Origin: Lachnospiraceae bacterium | GTDB lineage: Bacteria; Bacillota; Clostridia; Lachnospirales; Lachnospiraceae | Length of the DNA stretch: 33,394 bases | NCBI GenBank assembly: GCA_017461775.1 | Contig: JAFTXD010000027.1 | Coordinates: 1 to 33,394 of the forward strand | Reading direction: 5' to 3' | Part shown: positions 1 through 6,619 of the stretch, piece by piece | Layout: each line of letters starts with the position of its first letter | Numbering within the stretch: position 1 is the first letter of the stretch | Translations under genes and position numbers: made by a program | The notes under the pieces: model-generated | What the model was told of the DNA's origin: nothing | Database searches by the model: none | Seen by the model: only the letters and a program-made list of their open reading frames with translations

Positions 1-2
1 CC

Positions 3-35
3 ACGGAGGCTGAAATCTGCAGCTGGGGCTACTAA
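3..35 (+). CDS. 3' tail of an upstream gene (tentative)
   Basis: An open frame enters from the left edge and ends at TAA 33-35, giving the terminal residues TEAEICSWGY. The stop lies 29 bases before the next start, which suits an operon. The other forward frames either stop at once or run into the next gene. Too little is left to name the protein; a pilin or another part of the pilus apparatus is a guess from context only. Confidence 0.3.
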   Translation, partial: TEAEICSWGY

Positions 36-64
36 CATAAACAAACGGAAAGGCTGGACGAAGA

Positions 65-1723
65 ATGGCTGAAAAGGTACTGAGTATTGAAATTGGAATG
101 CATACGACCAGAATCTGTATGACGGATTATAAGGTGAAAAATCCTAAAGTGTATGCTCATGCAAAATTTCCCACACCGAAGGGGTCCATTATTGATGGTG
201 AGATTCAGGTGACGGAGGAATTGGTGGATACCATAAAAAGTACTCTTTCTGCTAACAAAATGAACTGCAAGCAGGTGGTATTCACGGTGGCATCCTCTAA
301 GATTGCCAACAGAGAAATCGTGATTCCCAAGGCAAAGCCGAAGCAGATTGCTTCCCTGATTGCCAATAATGCCAGCGATTATTTCCCCATTGATTTGTCG
401 CAGTATGAGCTGGGACATGTGATTTTAGGGACTGTGCAGGAAAACAGTATTGAGAAGTATAAGGCTCTGGTACTGGCATTTCCTTTAAGTCTTTTGGAGA
501 GCTATCGGGAGATGGCTCATGCCATTGGTAAGCAGATTGCTGCGATTGACTATTCTGGTCACAGTATCTATCAGATGGTGAAAAATGAATGTGACGAGGG
601 CGTGCAGATGGTGGTGAAGATTGACGAAGAGTCTTCCATCGTAACCATCTTGAAGGAGAAGACCATCGTGCTGCAGAGAAATGTGGCATATGGTATCAAT
701 GATGCTTTGGCAACGATTATGGAAACACCTGCTTTCATGGCTCCGACCTATGAGGAAGCAGTGGATTTAAGTACCCGCAAAACCTGCACCAAGCTTTCCA
801 TCAGTGCGAAGCAGATGATTGAGGCGGAGGAAGAAGAAGAGGACGCCATGCTGCTTGCCGGAAAGCAGGCGGTGGCAAATTCCCTGAAAATGATTATCAA
901 CGGTATCGGCAGAATCATGGATTACCATGCATCCCGCAACAATGGGGAGGGTGTGGAGCAAATCTATATTACCGGTATGGGTGCGAATTTCAGTGGTTTA
1001 TCCAAGCTTCTGACCAATGAGCTGGGCGTGAAGACCAAGGGACTGGTGCATTTGGAAGGCTTCAATATCGAAAAAGCCTTTAAGGATGGGCTCTTTGGTG
1101 AGTATATCGCTTGTATCGGAGCGGCAGTGGCTCCGCTGGGATTGGTTTCTGATAAAAAGGATAAGGACAATAAGGCGAAGAAGGCCGGAAATGATTATAC
1201 GGGAGCATCCGTTTTACTTCTGATAGGCGGCACGCTGATTGGTATCGCATTAGTGGCAGTATCCTACATGAATTACATGCAGGCAGAGCAGGAGTATAAC
1301 AATAATATTCGCCGGATGAATGAATTGGTGGATATTCGTGGTCTGCATGCTAATTATCTGGTGACAGAGGATGCCTATGGGCAGATTCAAAAGCTTTATG
1401 CAGTGACGGAGAATCACAATGAGAATATGTTGCAGTTTATCTCAGAGCTGGAGGAAAAGATGCCTGCCAATATCCGGGTGAAAACGTTCAGTGCCATGCT
1501 GGATAATGTGACCATGAACATCGAAGTGGACACCAAGGAAGAGATGGCGGTGGCGCTTCAGGAGCTTCGTCATATGAAGTCCGTGGAGACGGTGACGGTA
1601 ATGGGTGTGTCCGATGACGTGGATGAGAATGATAATCGTGTGGTGACCTTTACGGTCAGCTGTATATATAAGACCATGGAGCAGATGGCCTTGGAAGAGG
1701 CACTGCTTAAGGAAGGCAACTAG
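65..1723 (+). CDS. pilM: PilM-PilN fusion, type IV pilus inner-membrane assembly protein
   Basis: The 552-residue protein joins two proteins that are normally separate. Residues 1 to about 360 resemble PilM, the actin-like cytoplasmic ATPase of the type IV pilus alignment complex: an N-terminal phosphate-loop-like segment (IEIGMHTTRI, 8-17), a second one near 183-195 (KIDEESSIVTI), and an adenosine-type motif near 300-312 (IYITGMGANFSGL). A lysine-rich linker is followed by one membrane span at about 379-402. The outer part (403-552) resembles PilN: a short coiled coil, then MLQFISELEEKMPANIRVK and the beta-alpha-beta pattern of its ferredoxin-like domain. PilM alone is usually about 350 residues. 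The nucleotide motifs are diverged from the usual DIGSSSxK form, so ATP binding is uncertain. Start ATG 65 follows GGAAAGG at 47-53. The next gene begins 11 bases downstream. Family assignment is from motif pattern, not from a search. Confidence 0.8.
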   Translation: MAEKVLSIEIGMHTTRICMTDYKVKNPKVYAHAKFPTPKGSIIDGEIQVTEELVDTIKSTLSANKMNCKQVVFTVASSKIANREIVIPKAKPKQIASLIANNASDYFPIDLSQYELGHVILGTVQENSIEKYKALVLAFPLSLLESYREMAHAIGKQIAAIDYSGHSIYQMVKNECDEGVQMVVKIDEESSIVTILKEKTIVLQRNVAYGINDALATIMETPAFMAPTYEEAVDLSTRKTCTKLSISAKQMIEAEEEEEDAMLLAGKQAVANSLKMIINGIGRIMDYHASRNNGEGVEQIYITGMGANFSGLSKLLTNELGVKTKGLVHLEGFNIEKAFKDGLFGEYIACIGAAVAPLGLVSDKKDKDNKAKKAGNDYTGASVLLLIGGTLIGIALVAVSYMNYMQAEQEYNNNIRRMNELVDIRGLHANYLVTEDAYGQIQKLYAVTENHNENMLQFISELEEKMPANIRVKTFSAMLDNVTMNIEVDTKEEMAVALQELRHMKSVETVTVMGVSDDVDENDNRVVTFTVSCIYKTMEQMALEEALLKEGN

Positions 1724-1734
1724 GAGGGGAGCAG

Positions 1735-2445
1735 ATGAAAAAGAGTGATATCAATTTGTTATTGGCTTTTTTAGGCATTATGGTTGCTTTCTGCTCCTAT
1801 CAGTTTGTATACAAGAAGATGGAAGAGAGAACGGCGGCACTGGAGGCGAGAAATGCTCAGATGAGGACGGAAATCGCCACTATGGAAAGCTGGTTGCCGG
1901 ACAAAGAGTTTTACGAATCGGAAATGGACAGGATGCATGATGAGATATCCAGGATGGTGAGAGAGTTCCCGGCAAATGTGCTTCCGGAGGATGATATTAA
2001 GCTGGCATATCAGATGGACAATCGTTTGACGGGGGATTATGTGTTTGTCAACAGCATGTCCTTTACGGATCCGGTGGCATCCTATACCACCACCTATGAT
2101 ACCTCCAAGGCGGATATTTCCCAGGTAAATCCCATTACCGTGGAACCTCTGTATCCGGTATATACTCTGTATAATACCCAGGTGAATATGGGGATTGACT
2201 GTAGCTATGGTGGTATCAAGGATATGATTGAGACCATTTATAATAAAAAGGAACGAAAGGCTATTGATTCCATCGTGCTTTCCTTTGATGAAACCACGGG
2301 AAGGCTGGGAGGAAGTCTGGCCATGACCTCTTATTTCCTGTATGGTACGGATACGGTGTACATGGAGCCGGATTTGCATGAAGTGAATAAGGGAACGGAT
2401 AATATTTTTGGTACAGTGGAGTCGTCGGAGGACGATGACAATTAA
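1735..2445 (+). CDS. pilO: PilO-like inner-membrane protein
   Basis: A 236-residue bitopic protein. It has a short cytoplasmic N-terminus (MKKSD), one membrane span at about 6-25, a charged coiled coil at about 28-75 and an extracytoplasmic globular part. This is the architecture of PilO, which pairs with PilN to link PilM to the outer parts of a type IV pilus machine. Its position directly after the PilM-PilN fusion supports this. The N-terminus reads INLLLAF, which recalls the INLLP peptide with which PilN usually grips PilM, so it may combine PilN- and PilO-like roles. The ribosome site is very strong (AGGAGGGG at 1722-1729) and overlaps the previous stop codon. The acidic tail is EDDDN. 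Sequence identity to known PilO is not obvious; the call rests on topology and context. Confidence 0.65.
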   Translation: MKKSDINLLLAFLGIMVAFCSYQFVYKKMEERTAALEARNAQMRTEIATMESWLPDKEFYESEMDRMHDEISRMVREFPANVLPEDDIKLAYQMDNRLTGDYVFVNSMSFTDPVASYTTTYDTSKADISQVNPITVEPLYPVYTLYNTQVNMGIDCSYGGIKDMIETIYNKKERKAIDSIVLSFDETTGRLGGSLAMTSYFLYGTDTVYMEPDLHEVNKGTDNIFGTVESSEDDDN

Positions 2446-2456
2446 GAAAGGGCCAC

Positions 2457-2481
2457 AGGCATGCGCTCATGGCGCATGCCT
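2457..2481 (+). promoter_or_regulatory. intergenic hairpin between pilO-like and first prepilin gene
   Basis: A perfect 10-bp inverted repeat: AGGCATGCGC, loop TCATG, GCGCATGCCT. It fills the only sizeable gap (2446-2506) in the upstream part of the pilus operon. It is followed by TTTCATGCTTT, a weak U-rich stretch, so it could act as a partial terminator/attenuator or as an mRNA-stabilising end for the pilM-pilO segment. Confidence 0.65.
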
Positions 2482-2506
2482 TTCATGCTTTATATCAGAA
2501 AGTGAA

Positions 2507-3835
2507 ATGGAACAGGTGAAAGAGCTATTTTTTCGGAAAAAGAGAAAATTGAATAATAAGGGTGTCACCCTTGTGGAACTGCTTGTTTCCATTACCATAC
2601 TCAGTATTGTGGTGGGAGCCTTTTACAGTTGCTTTGTACTGGCGGCAAAGACCAATGCCAAGGCAAAAATGGCTCACAAGGCCACCACATTGGCGCAAAA
2701 CCTTATGGAGAATATTAAGTCGGAGGATATGGACAATCTGATGGGACAGATTGTGTGGCCTACTTATACGGTTGCGCAGGAGGATGGAAGTGTCAGAACT
2801 GTGCAGAATTTCCGTCTGGTGTCCCAGAGTGGGTATGATGTAGGGAATGTGATTTCCTTTGCAGAGGCAGATAAGCCCTATGCCACAAGTAATGATGGGG
2901 GAATCACCACAGTATATAACCCGGAGGTGGATTCCTATAGCTTTAGTCTGCGGAATGTGAAGATGGAGAATACCTCTTTTGATGCACTGGTGACGGTGAA
3001 GGCTTCTGAGGCTGTGGATGGAGCCGGGGAGTCCATTGGTACAAAGGATATGGTGCATATTCCTTCTATGGATTCTAATTATGATGCGGTGGTATCCAAT
3101 GCGGCAGTGTACGATGTGGAGGCGTTGTCTTACTTTGAGTCCAAGGGTGTGTATGATGTGCTTTCGCACGGTAATATTACCAGAACCATTACGGTGGATG
3201 TGGATAAGGACCCAAAGCTGAGTGGTCAGATAGGGTACGAGGTAAAGGCGACCTACCGCTACGAATGTGAGGATGAGCTGTACGAGGTGACGGATCTGGC
3301 TTTCAGTAATGAAGGGGACATGTCCAAGGCACTTCGGAATGTGTTTATTTTTTATAAGCCCCATTTTAGCTGGGTGGATACGGATGACTGGACGGAGAAA
3401 ATCGTGGCGAATAATCCGGATGATTATCCTTTGGATTTGTATTTGATAAAGCAGCAGCCTACGGATGATGAGGGCGAGCTGGGACAGGAAGAGACTACGG
3501 AATATTGTGTGGCTATCGATATTAATGAGCCCTACAGTAGTACGGATGAGCACTCCTCCATACGAATAAAGACCAATTTAGGATATGCTTTTAAGAATCC
3601 GACCATTCCCATGACTCTATATAAACAGGGCGTGTATACGGTGAATGGGGCCAGTGTTTCCAATTACGAAGATTTTTTCCGGATGGCCGCATTGACCAAC
3701 AAAAGCGAGACGGAGCTTTTGTTCGATGTGAATATTAGGATTTATGCAGGGGATGCCACCAGAACGGTAAGTGGGGCATCATCCTATGACGGGGAAACGG
3801 TTCTTGCGGAACTGAATGGTACCCTTAGAAACTAG
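2507..3835 (+). CDS. large type IV prepilin-like protein (PilV/GspI-like)
   Basis: A 442-residue protein with a class III (prepilin) leader: 19 residues rich in K/R ending in LNNKG, then VTLVE with glutamate at +5 and a hydrophobic helix (LLVSITILSIVVGAFYSCFVLAA). Prepilin peptidase would cut after G19. The helix is followed by the K-A-T-x-L-A-Q-N-L pattern common in minor pilins of the PilV/GspI type. The rest (about 60-442) is a beta-rich extracellular body I do not recognise, with two cysteines only near the helix and middle. It is much larger than typical minor pilins (about 150-200 residues). The frame is open upstream to 2408, including ATG 2435 with GGAGG only 3 bases away, but that start would translate through the hairpin at 2457-2481 and give an unusually long leader, so ATG 2507 is preferred. 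The ribosome site before 2507 is weak. Confidence 0.75.
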   Translation: MEQVKELFFRKKRKLNNKGVTLVELLVSITILSIVVGAFYSCFVLAAKTNAKAKMAHKATTLAQNLMENIKSEDMDNLMGQIVWPTYTVAQEDGSVRTVQNFRLVSQSGYDVGNVISFAEADKPYATSNDGGITTVYNPEVDSYSFSLRNVKMENTSFDALVTVKASEAVDGAGESIGTKDMVHIPSMDSNYDAVVSNAAVYDVEALSYFESKGVYDVLSHGNITRTITVDVDKDPKLSGQIGYEVKATYRYECEDELYEVTDLAFSNEGDMSKALRNVFIFYKPHFSWVDTDDWTEKIVANNPDDYPLDLYLIKQQPTDDEGELGQEETTEYCVAIDINEPYSSTDEHSSIRIKTNLGYAFKNPTIPMTLYKQGVYTVNGASVSNYEDFFRMAALTNKSETELLFDVNIRIYAGDATRTVSGASSYDGETVLAELNGTLRN

Positions 3836-3845
3836 GAGACAGTTT

Positions 3846-6077
3846 ATGAAGCTTTTTCAGAAGAGGAAAAAACTGAATAACGATGGTATGGCGCTGGTGC
3901 TGGTTATCGTGGTAATCGCCGTGGTAGCTATCTTTGCGTCGGTGCTGATGTCGCTTGCTCTTCTGAATTTCAAGATGATGATGACGGAGCGGGAGGCGAA
4001 GAAAAACTTCTACTCCGCAGAAGAGGTGCTGGACCAGATTCATATCGGTCTGGAGGAAATTGTGTCCGATGCCATCAATGAGGCATATACGAAGGCTATG
4101 CAGACCTATAAGGTGGATGAGTTTACGGAGCAGTATCGTGTGGCGCAGTTTAAGCTGGATTATATGACTTATGTGGAAGGAAAATTGCGTGATGTAGCAG
4201 CAGTGGATCAATATAAGGTGGATTCTTTGGTAAATATGCTGGCTGTGGATTTGCAGGCGAAGTACGATCCAGACAATGGACCACTTATCATTCGCTGTGG
4301 ACTGGGAGAAGGCGTGGCGAATCTGGAGGCGACGACGCAGGGACTTATTTTAAAGGATGTTTCCATCGAATATGCGGAGGGGGACTACTACTCCCATATC
4401 GAAACGGATATCCGCATCGGTTACCCGGAGGTGGAGCTGAATGAGGCGACGGTGATTCCCAATGTGTTTGATTATAGTATCATCGCCCATGAGAAACTTA
4501 CTTTTGACCAGAGTGTAGATGTAAGTGTAAAAGGGAATATATACGCCGGTGAAGGCGGTGCAGAGCTGCTCAATGGCTCTGAGATAAATGTAGAGAATGT
4601 GAATTACTTTGTAACCAGAGGTGAGCTGGTGGTAAATGAAGCTACCCGTCTGTCCCTGGAAGGGGATGGCTTCTGGAGCAGAGGAGTTGTGGTGAATAAG
4701 AGTGGTAAGCTTTCGGTGGATGGCGATGTGTATGTGCAGGATGATTTGACTATCTCCGGCAAGGGTGCCCATGTGGTGCTTGCGGGCAACTATTATGGTT
4801 ATGGGGACGGCAGTGAGGTGCTGGCAGGTATTTCCGCAGGAAACAGTGCTATTATCCTGAATTGCAAGGATGCGACTCTGGATATGAATGGGCTGGATAC
4901 CCTGATGCTTTGTGGAAACGCTTATATTAATGGAAATTCCATCAAGGTGGACGATGCGGATGTATCGGAGAGTGCAACGCACAATTCTGAGCAGATTATG
5001 CTGGGAACCTCTGTAGCTATGAAGACGGATCAGATAGCGTTCCTTGCACCGGCAGAATGCCTGGGAACGGTGCTGGAAAATGGTCAGACGAAGGTGATGG
5101 TAGGAAGTAATCCCATGTCGGAAGCAGAATATGAAAAGTGGTATAACACATATTCTACCCTGGTGGGATATAAAAAACTGGATGAGAATGTGGCAGTCTC
5201 TGCCTTGAAATCTCCGCTTTCTGCTTATGGACTGACTTCGGCAAGCTTTCAGACAATTTTTAAAAGAGTGGGGGCGGAGACCATATGTTATGTATATCTG
5301 AGATTTGATTCTCAGGAGCAGGCAGACAGGTATTATCGGGATTATATGACAGCCTGTGAAGAGCGGATGGAAAAATATCTGGAAAAGTATAACAATACTG
5401 TGCTGTTTGACCGGATGAGTACGGAGCAGCTTACCCGGGGAAATATCCTGACCTATAGTAGCAATAATGGGTATCTGGAGCCTTTGCGTGGAACGATTAC
5501 AGAGTCTATGGACAGTGAGGATAAGAAGACTTTGGCACAGCAGAAAAGTACGATGGTGAAAAATTACGGGGCGCTGTGCAGTAAATTGAGTATTAATTAC
5601 AACGGTCTGACCGCATTAGAGCTTAGCAGGGATGTGTATGAAAATCTGATTTTACAGACGGCGGTAGAAAATATCGGCGTAACAGAGTACACCCTGAATG
5701 ACATGACAGCACTGATTGGTGACAATAATGACGAGGGAAGTGCTCCGGTGCGTGTCGGCAGCAATGCTTCGGGAAATGAGAATTGTAAGCTGGTAATTGT
5801 TACCGGAGATGTGGAGGTCAGTGGAAATTTCGAGGGGCTGATTATCGCCGGTGGTGAGGTAAAGGTTACAGCTGGAGCAGGAGCTGTACTGGGAGGAGAC
5901 AATGCTGCGGTAACCAAGCTTTTACAGCATAAACCGGAGGCACTGGGGGGCCAGACGTTGATGGAAGCATATTTCATTGATGGCGCCAAGTATATCCTGA
6001 AGGGAAATGCCCTAAATGATTCGGCATATGTGAATCTGGATAGTGTGATTACTTATGTGAACTGGACAAAGAAGTAG
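3846..6077 (+). CDS. PilX/GspK-like giant pilin with beta-helix-like body
   Basis: A 743-residue protein. The leader MKLFQKRKKLNNDG is followed by MALVLVIVVIAVVAIFASVLM. It matches the N-terminus of PilX/GspK-type minor pilins, which have G-x-A-L and lack the +5 glutamate; GspK/PilX sit at the very tip of pseudopili and pili. After the helix comes a conserved-looking Y-S-A-E-E segment. Residues about 220-370 and again near the C-terminus (VTGDVEVSGNFEGLIIAGG) have short, regularly spaced beta-strand repeats of the kind seen in bactofilin-like or beta-solenoid folds. Start ATG 3846 has AGGAG at 3834-3838, overlapping the previous stop; the frame stays open upstream to 3816 but without a better site. 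Length is well above known GspK (about 320). The fold of the body is inference. Confidence 0.7.
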   Translation: MKLFQKRKKLNNDGMALVLVIVVIAVVAIFASVLMSLALLNFKMMMTEREAKKNFYSAEEVLDQIHIGLEEIVSDAINEAYTKAMQTYKVDEFTEQYRVAQFKLDYMTYVEGKLRDVAAVDQYKVDSLVNMLAVDLQAKYDPDNGPLIIRCGLGEGVANLEATTQGLILKDVSIEYAEGDYYSHIETDIRIGYPEVELNEATVIPNVFDYSIIAHEKLTFDQSVDVSVKGNIYAGEGGAELLNGSEINVENVNYFVTRGELVVNEATRLSLEGDGFWSRGVVVNKSGKLSVDGDVYVQDDLTISGKGAHVVLAGNYYGYGDGSEVLAGISAGNSAIILNCKDATLDMNGLDTLMLCGNAYINGNSIKVDDADVSESATHNSEQIMLGTSVAMKTDQIAFLAPAECLGTVLENGQTKVMVGSNPMSEAEYEKWYNTYSTLVGYKKLDENVAVSALKSPLSAYGLTSASFQTIFKRVGAETICYVYLRFDSQEQADRYYRDYMTACEERMEKYLEKYNNTVLFDRMSTEQLTRGNILTYSSNNGYLEPLRGTITESMDSEDKKTLAQQKSTMVKNYGALCSKLSINYNGLTALELSRDVYENLILQTAVENIGVTEYTLNDMTALIGDNNDEGSAPVRVGSNASGNENCKLVIVTGDVEVSGNFEGLIIAGGEVKVTAGAGAVLGGDNAAVTKLLQHKPEALGGQTLMEAYFIDGAKYILKGNALNDSAYVNLDSVITYVNWTKK

Positions 6078-6093
6078 GAGGCCGGGGAGCAAC

Positions 6094-6603
6094 GTGAGGA
6101 AGAAAAATTCATTTCAACTGAATAATCGAGGCATTTCTCTTACGGAGCTGATCGTTGTGATTGCCATCACTGCGGTTCTTGCGGGAGGTGGTATCACCTT
6201 GATGGGGCTGATACCCAGAACGCAGGTGAATGGATGCGTGCAGGATTTTGCAGGAACCATGAACCGGGTGAAGACCAACACCATGAGTTTCCAGGAGGTG
6301 AAGGTAGAGCTGTATCAGGATTCCACCGGTGTGTATATGCAGGTGTATAAGGGAAGTGATGCAGAGGACCCGGTGCTGATTGGAGAAAAGGGTGTTTGTG
6401 TGAAGGCTGTGATAGGCGGCTTAGAGCAGGAGTTGAATGGTAAGCGCCTGAAGCTGTCCTATGACCGGAGCAGTGGCGCTTTCAATGATGTGGAAATTGT
6501 TGGTGGCGGCGCATCCGGGGAATGCAGCAGTATTACCTTTTATAAGGGAATCACGCAGCGGACAGCGACGCTGGTGAAGCTGACCGGGAAGATATCTTAC
6601 TGA
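6094..6603 (+). CDS. minor prepilin, GspH/FimT-like
   Basis: A 169-residue prepilin. The leader MRKKNSFQLNNRG (13 residues) is followed by ISLTELIVVIAITAVLAGGG, with the +5 glutamate needed for assembly into a pilus. Size and the single beta-rich domain match GspH/FimT-type minor pilins, which help start pilus assembly. Two cysteines flank the middle of the domain. Start is GTG 6094 with GGGGAG at 6084-6089; a second AGGAGG overlaps the previous stop. The stop is TGA, which shows that TGA is a normal stop codon in this genome. It lies between the PilX-like and PilW-like genes with 16-base gaps on both sides. Confidence 0.8.
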   Translation: MRKKNSFQLNNRGISLTELIVVIAITAVLAGGGITLMGLIPRTQVNGCVQDFAGTMNRVKTNTMSFQEVKVELYQDSTGVYMQVYKGSDAEDPVLIGEKGVCVKAVIGGLEQELNGKRLKLSYDRSSGAFNDVEIVGGGASGECSSITFYKGITQRTATLVKLTGKISY

Positions 6604-6619
6604 GGATGAGGGAATTTGT

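Noticed and set aside
2408-2506. Upstream extension of the first prepilin gene, including ATG 2435 preceded by GGAGG.
   Set aside because: It would overlap the pilO-like gene, read through a perfect hairpin and make a leader of about 43 residues. ATG 2507 gives a normal 19-residue leader.
2525-3553. An open frame of 342 codons on the minus strand opposite the first prepilin gene.
   Set aside because: The composition (H, I, R-rich with no recognisable motif) is that of a shadow of the + strand gene, which has a clear prepilin signal and fits the operon. No ribosome site supports it.
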